NCBI GenBank assembly: GCA_031425195.1
Contig: JANPIX010000009.1
Location: 124,001 to 188,000, forward strand
Source of the DNA: JANPIX01 sp031425195
GTDB taxonomy: Bacteria; Pseudomonadota; Alphaproteobacteria; Rhodobacterales; Rhodobacteraceae
Reading direction: 5' to 3'
DNA length: 64,000 nucleotides
Positions 18,192-27,718 of the stretch are shown one piece after another. Position 1 is the stretch's first letter. The number at the start of each line of letters is the position of its first letter. The notes under the pieces were generated by a model that was given only the letters and a program-made list of their open reading frames with translations, searched no databases and had not been told where the DNA came from. The translations under genes and the position numbers were made by a program.

Positions 18192-19218
18192 CCTTTCCAA
18201 AATCCCCGTGACCGTGATCACGGGTTTCCTTGGTTCCGGCAAGACCACGCTGATCCGGCATCTGATGGCCAATCCGCAGGGCAAGCGACTGGCCATTCTT
18301 GTCAACGAATTTGGGACACTTGGCGTGGACGGCGATATCCTGAAATCCTGTGCGGATGCGAATTGCCCGGTGGAGAATATCGTCGAACTGGCCAATGGCT
18401 GCATCTGTTGCACCGTGGCCGACGATTTCATTCCGACGATCGAGGCGCTCATGGCGCTGCCCAACCGCCCCGACCACATTCTGATCGAGACGAGCGGCCT
18501 TGCCCTGCCGAAACCCCTGCTCAAGGCGTTCGACTGGCCTGCCATCCGGTCACGCATCACGGTGGACGGGGTGGTGACATTGGCCGATGCCGAGGCGGTG
18601 GCCGCAGGCCGGTTTGCGCCCGACGTGGAGGCCGTGGCCGCCCAGCGTGCCGCCGACCCATCGATTGACCACGAAACCCCGCTGTCAGAGGTGTTCGAGG
18701 ATCAGATTGCCTGTGCCGACATCGTTCTGCTGTCCAAGGCCGATCTGGCGGGCGAGGCTGGTCTTGCCACGGCGCGGGGCATCATCGACGCCGAAAACCC
18801 GCGCCGCATTCCGATGATTGCGATGACCGAAGGTGTGATCGATCCGCGCATCATTCTGGGGCTGGGCGCTGCCGCCGAAGACGATATTGCGGCGCGGCCC
18901 AGCCATCACGATGGCGAGGACGACCATGAACATGATGATTTCAACAGCATTGTCGTCGATCTGGGCGAAGTGGCCGATCCCGATGCGCTGGTCGCGGCGA
19001 TCACGCGTCTTGCGACCGAACAGAACATTCTGCGGGTCAAAGGCTATGTCGCGGTCACGGGCAAGCCGATGCGGATGCTGGTGCAGGCCGTGGGCGCCCG
19101 GGTGCGCGTGCAGTATGACCGGCCCTGGGGCAGCGATGCGCGCCGGACGCAGCTTGTGGTGATTGCGGAGCATCATGACATTGACGAGGCCGCCATCCGC
19201 AGTGTGCTGGAGGGTTGA
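18184..19218 (+). CDS. cobW: cobalamin biosynthesis GTPase CobW
   Basis: 344 residues. CobW is a G3E GTPase thought to deliver cobalt to the CobNST chelatase. Seen: P-loop GFLGSGKTT, the CxCC metal site in NGCICCTVADDF, ETSGLALPKPL, the SKADL base motif, and a His/Asp-rich insert HHDGEDDHEHDDF near residues 240-252 that could bind metal. It precedes cobN by three bases, the usual arrangement, and is part of the riboswitch-controlled operon. Confidence 0.95.
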   Translation: MNDLSKIPVTVITGFLGSGKTTLIRHLMANPQGKRLAILVNEFGTLGVDGDILKSCADANCPVENIVELANGCICCTVADDFIPTIEALMALPNRPDHILIETSGLALPKPLLKAFDWPAIRSRITVDGVVTLADAEAVAAGRFAPDVEAVAAQRAADPSIDHETPLSEVFEDQIACADIVLLSKADLAGEAGLATARGIIDAENPRRIPMIAMTEGVIDPRIILGLGAAAEDDIAARPSHHDGEDDHEHDDFNSIVVDLGEVADPDALVAAITRLATEQNILRVKGYVAVTGKPMRMLVQAVGARVRVQYDRPWGSDARRTQLVVIAEHHDIDEAAIRSVLEG

Positions 19219-19221
19219 TCC

Positions 19222-22200
19222 TTGCACGTCGTCTTTCGCGAAAGCCACGGACTGGACGAGACGGACACCCCGTTTGACCTGGGGCAGACCCCGGCCGATC
19301 TGGTGGTCATGTCGTTTTCGGACAGTGACCTTGGCGCTTTCGCGGCAGGCTATGCGCGGGGGCGGGAGGGGCTGCCCAGTCTGCGGCTGGCCAACCTTGT
19401 GGCGCTGCGCCATCCGCTGTCGGTGGATACCTATGTCGAGAACACCTTGTCGGGGGCCAAGGGCATCCTGATCCGGGTGATCGGGGGCGCGGGATATTGG
19501 GCTTACGGCCTGTCTTCGGTGCAGGATCTGTGCAGGCGTCGCGGCATTGCGCTTGCCGTTCTGCCCGCGGACGGGCGGCCTGATGCCGCACTTGATGCGC
19601 TGTCGACGCTGCCAGTGGGTACGTTGCGGCGATTGTCGCAGCTGTGTGATGCGGGGGGGGCGGTGGCGGCACAGGCGGCGCTGGCGCAACTGGCGCTGGC
19701 GGCGGGGCTTTATGCGGGGCCGGTGATCGGCACAAAGGAGGTACCGGATTGCGGCTGGTACGAGCCGGAGCGGGGGGTGACGGGGCCTGCCGCCCCTGGT
19801 AGTGCGGACAGGCCTGTGGTGGCTGTGACCTTTTACCGGTCTTACGTGACCAGTGCCGATCTGGAGCCTGTGGACCGTCTGATCCATGCGTTTCGCGCGG
19901 CGGGGTTTCACGCGGTGGGCCTGTTCGTTCCATCGCTCAAGGCCGAGGGTGCAGCGGCGTTTCTGGAAGCGGCGTTTGTGGCGATGCCGCCTGCGGCCAT
20001 CGTGAATGCGACGGCCTTTTCTGGGCGCAGCGACAAGGGCGCGTCACCGCTCGATACACCCGGTTGCCCGGTGTTTCAGGTGGCCTTGTCCACCGCGCGC
20101 CGCCGCGACTGGAAGGCATCCGAACGCGGGTTGTCGCCCGCCGATCTGGCGATGCATGTGGCCCTGCCGGAAGTGGACGGGCGCATTCTGGCGGGTGTGG
20201 CCAGTTTCAAATCACCCGGGCGGCGCGACCCGGACACCCAGTTTTCGCAGTTCCGTCACCGTGCGGATGACAGCCGGATCAGGGCAGTGGTGGAGCGGGT
20301 GACCGGGTGGTTCAGGCTGGCGCAAACGCCCCGGTCGGCCCGGCAGGTGGCGTTGATCCTGTCCACCTATCCGGGGCGCGCCTACAATGTCGCGCACGCG
20401 GTCGGGTTGGATGCGCCGGTGTCTGTAGAACGGCTTTGCGCGCGGTTGCGGGGGGATGGGTATGCCGTCGGGGATGCGGGCGGGTTGGCAGGGCGGCTGG
20501 CTAAGGAAACGCTGGATTGGCCGGTGGCGGACTATCACCGTGCGCTGGCGGGCCTGCCGGGGGATCTGGTCGCAACACTTCACGCCGCTTGGGGTGCGCC
20601 CGAGGCGGATGGGACGGTTGCAGGCGATGCGTTCCGTTTTCCGGCGATCCGGTGCGGCAACGCGCTGGTGGCGCTGCAACCCGAACGCGGCGAGGTGGTG
20701 GCGCGGGACGACACCTATCACGATCTGACACGCACGCCGCGGCATGGGTTTGTGGCGTTTTACCTTTGGCTGCAGTCGCAGGGGATACACGCGCTTGTCC
20801 ATGTCGGGGCGCATGGCACGCTCGAATGGCTGCCGGGGAAATCAGTTGCGCTGTCAGACAGTTGCTGGCCCGAGGTTCTGGTGGGGCGTCTGCCTGTCAT
20901 CTATCCGTTCATCGTGAACGACCCCGGCGAGGCGGCGCAGGCCAAGCGGCGGATCGGGGCGGTCACGCTCGGCCATCTGCCGCCCCCATTGGTCGACAGT
21001 GCGGTGCCCGACGGGTTGCAGCGGCTGGAGCGGTTGCTGGACGAGTATTCCACGGCAGACGGGCTTGACCCATCGCGGCGCGACCGGCTTGTCGGCGCAA
21101 TCCGGGACGAGGCGGCGGCGGCGGGGGTGGCTGCCGATTTAGGGTTGCCCGATGATGCGACCCCGGCGGAGGCCATCACCCGGATCGACCGTTTCGTTTG
21201 CGACATCAAGGAAACCCGGTTCGGCGACGGGCTGCATGTGTATGGCGATGGCGCGGGTGAATGGGACGGGTTGACGACCGCACTGGATGGGCGGCGGGTG
21301 GAGGCGGGGCCTGCCGGTTCGCCCTATCGCGGGCGGGGGGATGTGCTGCCCACCGGGCGCAACATGTATGCCGTCGATCCGCGTGCCGTGCCATCGCGCA
21401 ACGCCCATGCGCAGGGCGTCAAGCTGGCCGAGGAACTGGTGCGGCGGCATTTGCAGGATCATGGCGATCATCCGCGCCGGTTGGTCGTTGATCTGTGGGG
21501 GTCGGCGACGATGCGGACGGCGGGTGAGGAATTTGCCATGGCCCTGCATCTGGCGGGTGTGGCCCCCCGGTGGGATGAGGGTGCGGCCCGTGTGTCGGGG
21601 TTCGATATCCTGCCGCTGGCGCTGCTGGGCCGGCCGCGCGTGGATGTGACGTTGCGCATGTCGGGCCTGTTCCGCGATGTGTTTCCCGGTCTGGGGCAGA
21701 TGTTTCAGGCGGCGGCAGATGCGCTGGCGCAGCGCGACGAGGCTGCAGACGACAACCCCTATGTTGCGGCGACCCCCCATGTTTTCGGGCCAAGGCCGGG
21801 CCGGTATGGCATGGGCATGGCGACCGCCTTGGACGATTACAGCGAGGCGGGGCGGATTGCGGCGGGTGAGGCATGGCTTGCCGCGTCGGAATGGACGATG
21901 GACGCGCAAGGCAAGGCGGCCCCCAACCGTGCGGTGCTGGAGGCGCGGGTGCGTGCCGCCGACGGGTTTGCGCATGTGCAGGATCTGGTGGAAACCGATA
22001 TCCTGCTGGCGTCGGATTATGCCGCGCACGAAGGCGGTTTTGCCGCCGCCGCAGCGTCGCTTGGGGCAAGCGGGCCCGCCATCTATCACCTTGACGCGAC
22101 AAGGCCTGACCGCCCGCAGGCGCGCACCCTGACGGAAGAGATTGCCCGCGTCGTGCGCGCCCGCGCCGCCAATCCGGACTGGGCGAACGGGATGATGCGC

Positions 22201-22464
22201 CACGGGTTTCGGGGGGCCGCCGAAGTTGCCGCGACGCTGGATCACCTTGCCGCCTTTGCGCATCTCACGCGCGCCGTTCCTGCCCATCTGATCGACCTTT
22301 ACCATGACGCGAGCCTTGGGCGGCCTGATCTTGTGGCGTTCATGGAGCGCGAAAACCCTGCCGCCCTGCAGGCGATGCGCGATCAGTTCCGGGCACTGGC
22401 CGAGGCGGGGCTTTGGGTCACACGGCGCAATTCGATTGCGATGACGCTGGGGGCGGCGGAATGA
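19222..22464 (+). CDS. cobN: cobaltochelatase subunit CobN
   Basis: 1080 residues. CobN is the large, porphyrin-binding subunit (magnesium-chelatase H family) of the ATP-dependent cobaltochelatase. Recognisable stretches include HVGAHGTLEWLPGKSVALS near 535 and TLRMSGLFRDVFPG near 815. The start is TTG at 19222, the only start that keeps the family N-terminus (HVVFRESHGLDETDTPFD) and the close spacing to cobW. The length matches Rhodobacter-type CobN. The stop overlaps the cobG start (ATGA). Confidence 0.95.
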   Translation: MHVVFRESHGLDETDTPFDLGQTPADLVVMSFSDSDLGAFAAGYARGREGLPSLRLANLVALRHPLSVDTYVENTLSGAKGILIRVIGGAGYWAYGLSSVQDLCRRRGIALAVLPADGRPDAALDALSTLPVGTLRRLSQLCDAGGAVAAQAALAQLALAAGLYAGPVIGTKEVPDCGWYEPERGVTGPAAPGSADRPVVAVTFYRSYVTSADLEPVDRLIHAFRAAGFHAVGLFVPSLKAEGAAAFLEAAFVAMPPAAIVNATAFSGRSDKGASPLDTPGCPVFQVALSTARRRDWKASERGLSPADLAMHVALPEVDGRILAGVASFKSPGRRDPDTQFSQFRHRADDSRIRAVVERVTGWFRLAQTPRSARQVALILSTYPGRAYNVAHAVGLDAPVSVERLCARLRGDGYAVGDAGGLAGRLAKETLDWPVADYHRALAGLPGDLVATLHAAWGAPEADGTVAGDAFRFPAIRCGNALVALQPERGEVVARDDTYHDLTRTPRHGFVAFYLWLQSQGIHALVHVGAHGTLEWLPGKSVALSDSCWPEVLVGRLPVIYPFIVNDPGEAAQAKRRIGAVTLGHLPPPLVDSAVPDGLQRLERLLDEYSTADGLDPSRRDRLVGAIRDEAAAAGVAADLGLPDDATPAEAITRIDRFVCDIKETRFGDGLHVYGDGAGEWDGLTTALDGRRVEAGPAGSPYRGRGDVLPTGRNMYAVDPRAVPSRNAHAQGVKLAEELVRRHLQDHGDHPRRLVVDLWGSATMRTAGEEFAMALHLAGVAPRWDEGAARVSGFDILPLALLGRPRVDVTLRMSGLFRDVFPGLGQMFQAAADALAQRDEAADDNPYVAATPHVFGPRPGRYGMGMATALDDYSEAGRIAAGEAWLAASEWTMDAQGKAAPNRAVLEARVRAADGFAHVQDLVETDILLASDYAAHEGGFAAAAASLGASGPAIYHLDATRPDRPQARTLTEEIARVVRARAANPDWANGMMRHGFRGAAEVAATLDHLAAFAHLTRAVPAHLIDLYHDASLGRPDLVAFMERENPAALQAMRDQFRALAEAGLWVTRRNSIAMTLGAAE

Positions 22465-23645
22465 CGTGTGCCGCCACCCCCGAGGTCAAAGGCTGGTGCC
22501 CCGGGGCCTTGCGGCCGATGCTGTCGGGGGATGGCTGGCTTGTTCGGGTACGCCCGTTTGAAGGGCGATTGACGGGCGCGCAGGCGGTTGGGCTGGCCGA
22601 ACTGGCGCGCGGGATGGGCAACGGGGTGATTGGGCTGTCAAACCGCGCGAACCTGCAGATCCGGGGTGTGCGCGATGACGCAGTGGACGCCCTGACGATG
22701 GGGTTGGAGCGGTTGGGCCTGCTTGACGTCGATGAGGACGCCGAGGCGCGCCGCAACATCATCACAGCGCCCGATTGGATGGCAGGTGACGGGACCATCG
22801 AGGTTGCAACGGCACTGCGGCGGCATCTTGCAGCAGGCACCCTCCCCGGCCTGCCGGGCAAGTTCGGCTTTGCCGTCGATATCGGGGCGCGCCCGGTGCT
22901 GCGGGCGGCACCCGCAGATATCCGCGTTGAGGGTGTGGGCGATGATCTTGTCGTTTATGCCGATGGCGCAAGCCACGGTGCGCCGGCGACGCGGGCCGGG
23001 GCTGCAGCGATGGCAGTGGCGCTTGCGGAGTGGTTCATCCGGACGGGTGGTGTTGCGGACGGGCGGGGGCGGATGGCGGCACATCTGGCGCGCGCGGGTG
23101 CCGATCTGCCAGCAGCGTTCCGGTCAGTGCCAATCGCAGGCAGTGCTGCACCGGTGGCCCGGCCCGGCCCGGCCAAGGCGGGGTTCCTTTTGGGGTTTGA
23201 GTTCGGGCAACTTGGCGCAGATACGCTTTGGTCCATCGCGGCGATGGGGCCGCTGCGCATCACGCCGTGGCGCATGATCCTGATCGAGGGGCTGAGGGAC
23301 GCACCTGTCCACCCGGATCTGATCACCGACCCGGATGATCCGCGTCTGCGGGTGGTGGCCTGTCCCGGCGCGCCGTCTTGCCGTCAGGGGCGGCAGGAAA
23401 CCCGCGACATTGCACGCGCGCTCGCCCCGTTTGTGCCTGCGGGTCGGTTGCTGCACGTTGCGGGGTGCGCCAAGGGCTGCGCCCACCCCGGCGAAGCAGA
23501 TGTGACGCTGGTGGGCCAAGACGCGGGATTTGGCATGGTGCACGGCGGAAACGCCGCCTCACCTGCCGCGCCTGCGATGGCCCCCGATGCCATTCTGCGC
23601 CATGCTGCATCCCTGTTCGGGGGGGCCGATGCCATATCTTTATGA
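22461..23645 (+). CDS. cobG: precorrin-3B synthase CobG
   Basis: 394 residues from ATG 22461, overlapping cobN by four bases. CobG is an Fe-S monooxygenase of the sulfite/nitrite reductase fold that converts precorrin-3A to precorrin-3B with O2, which marks the aerobic route. Two ferredoxin-like half domains are seen (RPFEGRLTGAQ, GLSNRANLQIRG), and the 4Fe-4S ligands CPGAPSC and GCAKGC near residues 301-338. Its 3' end overlaps cobH by 17 bases. Confidence 0.94.
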   Translation: MTCAATPEVKGWCPGALRPMLSGDGWLVRVRPFEGRLTGAQAVGLAELARGMGNGVIGLSNRANLQIRGVRDDAVDALTMGLERLGLLDVDEDAEARRNIITAPDWMAGDGTIEVATALRRHLAAGTLPGLPGKFGFAVDIGARPVLRAAPADIRVEGVGDDLVVYADGASHGAPATRAGAAAMAVALAEWFIRTGGVADGRGRMAAHLARAGADLPAAFRSVPIAGSAAPVARPGPAKAGFLLGFEFGQLGADTLWSIAAMGPLRITPWRMILIEGLRDAPVHPDLITDPDDPRLRVVACPGAPSCRQGRQETRDIARALAPFVPAGRLLHVAGCAKGCAHPGEADVTLVGQDAGFGMVHGGNAASPAAPAMAPDAILRHAASLFGGADAISL

Positions 23646-24258
23646 AACCGATGGTGCGACCATCTATGTGCAGTCCTTTGCCACGATCCGGGCCGAGGCT
23701 GATCTGGCACGTTTCACCCCGGAAGAAGAGGTGGTGGCCGTGCGCATGATTCATGCCGCCGGGATGGTGGGGCTGGAGGCGCATGTCCAGTTCACCCCCG
23801 GCATGGCTATTGCCGCCCGTGCTGCACTGGAAAACGGCGCGCCCGTTCTGTGCGATGTGCGGATGGTGAGCGAGGGCATCACACGAACCCGCCTGCCTGC
23901 CCGGAACGAGGTGATCTGCACGCTGCAGGACCCTGCCGTGCCCGCGCTTGCGGCGCAGATGCGCAACACGCGGTCGGCGGCGGCAGTGGAGTTGTGGCGG
24001 CCACATCTGGAGGGGGCGGTGGTGGCCATTGGCAATGCGCCGACGGCGCTGTTCCATCTTTTGAACATGCTGGAAGATCCCGCCTGCCCGCAGCCTGCCG
24101 CGATCATCGGCTGTCCGGTCGGGTTCATCGGGGCGGCGGAATCGAAGGCGGCGCTGATGGCGGCGCGTCCCTGCCCCGCGATGATCGTGGCGGGGCGGCT
24201 TGGCGGGTCGGCGATGACGGTGGCCGCCGTCAACGCGCTTGCCAGTCGCAAGGAATAA
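23629..24258 (+). CDS. cobH: precorrin-8X methylmutase CobH
   Basis: 209 residues from ATG 23629. CobH moves the C11 methyl to C12, giving hydrogenobyrinic acid. Features: the catalytic His region AVRMIHAAGMVGL near residues 39-51, the IIGCPVGFIGAAESK loop and the C-terminal GRLGGSAMTVAAVNAL. The length is standard. It is coupled to cobG by a 17-base overlap, and cobI follows after two bases. Confidence 0.95.
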   Translation: MPYLYETDGATIYVQSFATIRAEADLARFTPEEEVVAVRMIHAAGMVGLEAHVQFTPGMAIAARAALENGAPVLCDVRMVSEGITRTRLPARNEVICTLQDPAVPALAAQMRNTRSAAAVELWRPHLEGAVVAIGNAPTALFHLLNMLEDPACPQPAAIIGCPVGFIGAAESKAALMAARPCPAMIVAGRLGGSAMTVAAVNALASRKE

Positions 24259-24260
24259 CC

Positions 24261-24986
24261 ATGGCAAAGGTGATCTGCGCAGGGCTTGGACCGGGCAATC
24301 CCGACCTGATGTCGGTCAGGGCGGACCGGGCGATCCGGGGGGCAGGGCAGATTGCATTTTTCCGCAAGCTGGGGCGCGCCGGGCAGGCGCGCGCCATTGT
24401 GCAGGGGATGCTTCGCCCGGATGTGGCAGAATGGGCGATGGAGTATCCGGTGACAACCGAACTTCCCTTCGACAGCCCGGCCTATGTCATGGCATTGGCG
24501 CAGTTTTACGACGGCTGGGCCGACAGGCTTGTGGCGTTGCCGGGCGAAGTGGTTGTCCTGTGCGAGGGTGATCCGTTCTTTTACGGCAGTTTCATGCATC
24601 TTTACACGCGCCTGCAGGGCCGTGCGGTGGTTGAGGTTATTCCCGGCATCACGGGCATGGCCGGGTGCTGGCATGCGACGGGGACGCCGATCACCTGGGG
24701 TGACGATGTCATGTCGGTTCTGATGGGCACCCTGCCCGAGGCGGATCTGGTGACACGGATGCAGCAGGCCGATGCCCTTGTCGTGATGAAAACCGGCCGC
24801 AACCTGCCCAAGGTGCGCCGCGCGCTGGAGGCTGCTGGGCGGCTTCAGGATGCGTGGCTGGTGGAAAAGGGCACGATGCCGGGGCAGCGTGTGCTGCGGC
24901 TGGCGGATGTGGACGGGGCGGATTGCCCGTATTTCGCAATCGTGCTGGTGCATGGGCAGGGCCGCAGACCCGAGGTGCCGGAATGA
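24261..24986 (+). CDS. cobI: precorrin-2 C20-methyltransferase CobI
   Basis: 241 residues. A SAM-dependent tetrapyrrole methylase that methylates C20 of precorrin-2. The family start VICAGLGPGNPDLMSVRA, the SAM site LCEGDPFFYGSFMHLY and VIPGITGMAGC are all present. It is translationally coupled to cobJ through an ATGA overlap. Confidence 0.95.
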   Translation: MAKVICAGLGPGNPDLMSVRADRAIRGAGQIAFFRKLGRAGQARAIVQGMLRPDVAEWAMEYPVTTELPFDSPAYVMALAQFYDGWADRLVALPGEVVVLCEGDPFFYGSFMHLYTRLQGRAVVEVIPGITGMAGCWHATGTPITWGDDVMSVLMGTLPEADLVTRMQQADALVVMKTGRNLPKVRRALEAAGRLQDAWLVEKGTMPGQRVLRLADVDGADCPYFAIVLVHGQGRRPEVPE

Positions 24987-25717
24987 CGGGTGGCTGGGTC
25001 AAGGTGGTGGGGCTGGGCCCCGGCGACCCGCGGATGGTGACACCCGAGGTGACAGCGGCGCTGGCCGAGGCGACGGATGTGGTGGGCTATATCCCCTATG
25101 TCGCAAGGATTCCGCCGCGCCCGGGGCTGACGCTGCATGCCAGTGACAACCGCGTGGAACTGACCCGCGCCGCCGATTCCCTGACGATGGCGCGGGACGG
25201 GGGCCGCGTGGTTGTGGTTTCCTCCGGTGATCCGGGTGTGTTTGCCATGGCCAGTGCGGTGTTCGAGGCGATGGAAGCGGACCCCGGTTTGCAATCGGTT
25301 CCGGTGTCGGTGCTGCCCGGCATTACGGCGATGCTGGCGGCAGCGGCGGCGGCGGGGGCGCCGCTGGGTCATGATTTCTGTGCGATCAACCTGTCGGACA
25401 ACCTTAAACCGCTTGATCTGGTGCTGCGCCGGGTGCGGCTTGCCCTCGAGGCGGATTTCGCCATGGCCTTCTATAATCCACGGTCGGCCAGCCGCCCGCA
25501 TCAGTTTGAACAGGTGCTGGAGGTGCTGCGGGCGGGGTGCGCGCCGGGGCGGCTGATTACCTTTGCGCGGGCGGTGTCGACGCCAGAGCAGCGGATTACC
25601 ACGGTGACGATGGCCGAGGCTGTGGCAGGGATGGCGGATATGCGGACGGTTGTGATCGTGGGCAACAGTGCCACGCGGCGGGTCGGGCCTTATGTCTTTA
25701 CCCCGAGGTCGGCATGA
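24983..25717 (+). CDS. cobJ: precorrin-3B C17-methyltransferase CobJ
   Basis: 244 residues. CobJ methylates C17 and contracts the ring of precorrin-3B. The methylase signatures VVGLGPGDPRMVTPE, SSGDPGVFAMA, LPGITAMLAAAA and FYNPRSASRP are clear. It is the last gene of the plus-strand run from the first riboswitch; its final 28 bases overlap the 3' end of the convergent cobK. Confidence 0.95.
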   Translation: MTGGWVKVVGLGPGDPRMVTPEVTAALAEATDVVGYIPYVARIPPRPGLTLHASDNRVELTRAADSLTMARDGGRVVVVSSGDPGVFAMASAVFEAMEADPGLQSVPVSVLPGITAMLAAAAAAGAPLGHDFCAINLSDNLKPLDLVLRRVRLALEADFAMAFYNPRSASRPHQFEQVLEVLRAGCAPGRLITFARAVSTPEQRITTVTMAEAVAGMADMRTVVIVGNSATRRVGPYVFTPRSA

Positions 25718-26436
25718 AGCCAGGCCAGCACTTCAGCCACCGATCCGACCACCTGCCGTCCGGCGGGTTGCGCGGGGCGGTCGATCAGGATGACCGGCAC
25801 CGACAGCGCGCGCGCGGCATCGAGTTTGGCCTGCGCGCCCTGCCCGCCTGCGTTCTTGGCCACCACATGGGTGACACGGTGGCTGTGCAGCAGCGCCGTG
25901 TCGCCGGCCACGCCAAACGGGCCGCGCGCGATCAGGATGGTGCAATCGGGCAGCGGCGGCTGTTCGGGCGGGTCCACGAGCCGCAGGATGAAGTGGTGCG
26001 GGAGGGCGGCAAAGGGGGCCAGGTGCTGGCGTCCGATGGCCAGAAATACGCGGGCCGGTCTCAGGGGCAAGGCCGCCACCGCGCCATCGATATCGGCCAC
26101 ATGGGTCCACAGGTCGCCTGCGCGTGGGGCCCAGGCGGGGCGCTCCAGTGCTACGAGCGGCAGGCCGAGGATCGCGCAGGCCGCGACGGCATTGGCGCTC
26201 ATCTGCGCGGCAAAGGGATGGGTGGCGTCGATCACATGGGTGGTGGCGGTCTGGCGCAGCCATGTCACCAGCCCCTCGACCCCGCCGAAACCGCCGATGC
26301 GGACCGGGATCGGCTGATCTGCGGGGGATTCGGTGCGTCCGGCGTAGGAATAGGTCGCGGGAAGGCCGACCTGTGCCAAGGCGCGCGCCATGTTCGACGC
26401 TTCGGTGGTGCCGCCCAGCAGCAGGATGTTCGGCAT
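25690..26436 (-). CDS. cobK: precorrin-6A reductase CobK
   Basis: 248 residues from ATG 26436. CobK reduces precorrin-6A with NADPH. Seen: ILLLGGTTEASNMARAL at the N-terminus, IDATHPFAAQMSANA near 83-97, the ERPAW motif and VAKNAGGQGAQAKLDAA. It is the only cob gene of this stretch on the minus strand, lying tail-to-tail with cobJ (28-base overlap) and head-to-head with cobL (100-base gap that must hold both promoters). Confidence 0.93.
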   Translation of the reverse strand: MPNILLLGGTTEASNMARALAQVGLPATYSYAGRTESPADQPIPVRIGGFGGVEGLVTWLRQTATTHVIDATHPFAAQMSANAVAACAILGLPLVALERPAWAPRAGDLWTHVADIDGAVAALPLRPARVFLAIGRQHLAPFAALPHHFILRLVDPPEQPPLPDCTILIARGPFGVAGDTALLHSHRVTHVVAKNAGGQGAQAKLDAARALSVPVILIDRPAQPAGRQVVGSVAEVLAWLHADLGVKT

Positions 26437-26536
26437 TGTCTTGTCCCGCGTTTGAAAGTGGAGCGCGTCCTTGATGGACCGGGGAACGGGCCCTGCGCAA
26501 GCCTGCGTGTGACAGCCCTGACCAACGGGTGGCGGC

Positions 26537-27718
26537 ATGAGTGAAGCATGGCTGACGATCATTGGTCTGGGCGACGACGGGGCGGCGGGGTTGTCTGACG
26601 CGGCAAGGCAGGCGTTGGCTACCGCGCAGGTGATCTTTGGCGGGCCACGGCACCTTGATCTGATTGGCGCGCGGGATCGCGGGCGGGCATGGCCTGTGCC
26701 CTTTTCGGTTGAGCCGGTGCTGGCGTTGCGGGGGACGCCGGTTGTCGTGCTGGCATCCGGTGATCCGTTCTGGTTCGGGGCGGGTGCCGTTCTGGCGGAC
26801 CGTCTTGAGGCGCAGGAATGGATCAGCCTTCCGGCACCTTCGGTGTTTCAACTGGCGGCAAATGCCCTTGGCTGGCGGATGGAAGGCATCGCTTGCCATG
26901 GGCTGCACGCCGCGCCGTTTGAACGGTTGCGCCACTGGCTGCAGCCAGAGGCGCGGCTTGTCGTGACGCTGGCGGACGGGGGTGCGGTGGGCCGACTGGC
27001 CGCCTGGCTGGACGGGGCGGGTTGGGGCGCGTCGGACCTTTGGGTGATGGAGGCGTTGGGCGGCCCGCGCCAGCGCATCCGTCAGGCCAAGGCGCAGGCC
27101 TTTGATCTGCCCGGTGTTGCGGCCCCGGTTGTCGTTGCCCTAATCGCGCGCGGCGGGGTCGCCCTGCCCCGGACAGCGGGGCTGCCGGACGACCTTTTCG
27201 CCAGTGACGGGCAGATCACCAAAGCGCCGATCCGCGCCCTGACGATGGCGGCACTGGCCCCACGGCCGGGACTGGTGCTGTGGGATCTTGGGGCGGGGTC
27301 AGGGTCGATATCCGTGGAATGGTGCCTTGCCGGGGGGCACAGCGTGGCCGTCGAACAGCACGCAAGCCGGGTCGCCAACATCACGGCCAACATCGCCTTT
27401 TTCGGCATCGACGACCGGTGCCGCGTGCTGAAGGGCGACGCGATGACGCATTTGCCGGATCTGCCGTCGCCTGACGCTGTGTTTATTGGTGGTGGCGCCA
27501 CGGCGGCGTTGCTGGACGCCGTGTGGGACAGGGTTTTACCCGGTGTCCGCATCGTGGTGAATTCGGTCACGTTGGAAACCGACGGGCTGCTGAGCCAATA
27601 CCATGCATCGCATGGTGGCACATTGACCCGGATCGACATTGCCCATGCCACGCCATTGGGCGGAATGCGCGGGTGGCAGGCCACCCGCACCGTGACACAG
27701 TGGAGCGCTGTGCGATGA
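26537..27718 (+). CDS. cobL: precorrin-6Y C5,15-methyltransferase (decarboxylating) CobL
   Basis: 393 residues, a natural fusion of CbiE and CbiT activities: methylation at C5 and C15 and decarboxylation of the C12 acetate. The CbiE-like half starts LTIIGLGDDGAAGLS and carries SGDPFWFGAG. The CbiT-like half has the SAM loop WDLGAGSGSISVEW at about 252-265 and FIGGGATAALLD. It is the first gene of a second plus-strand run (cobL-E-M-B-A-DUF1636) with four-base overlaps throughout. Confidence 0.95.
   Translation: MSEAWLTIIGLGDDGAAGLSDAARQALATAQVIFGGPRHLDLIGARDRGRAWPVPFSVEPVLALRGTPVVVLASGDPFWFGAGAVLADRLEAQEWISLPAPSVFQLAANALGWRMEGIACHGLHAAPFERLRHWLQPEARLVVTLADGGAVGRLAAWLDGAGWGASDLWVMEALGGPRQRIRQAKAQAFDLPGVAAPVVVALIARGGVALPRTAGLPDDLFASDGQITKAPIRALTMAALAPRPGLVLWDLGAGSGSISVEWCLAGGHSVAVEQHASRVANITANIAFFGIDDRCRVLKGDAMTHLPDLPSPDAVFIGGGATAALLDAVWDRVLPGVRIVVNSVTLETDGLLSQYHASHGGTLTRIDIAHATPLGGMRGWQATRTVTQWSAVR

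Noticed and set aside
21139..22305. 388-codon minus-strand frame inside cobN
   Set aside because: Antisense shadow of a family-verified CobN; Arg/His/Pro-rich translation without domains.
26437..26536. A third cobalamin riboswitch between cobK and cobL
   Set aside because: The gap is only 100 bases and lacks the B12-box blocks seen in the two real copies.
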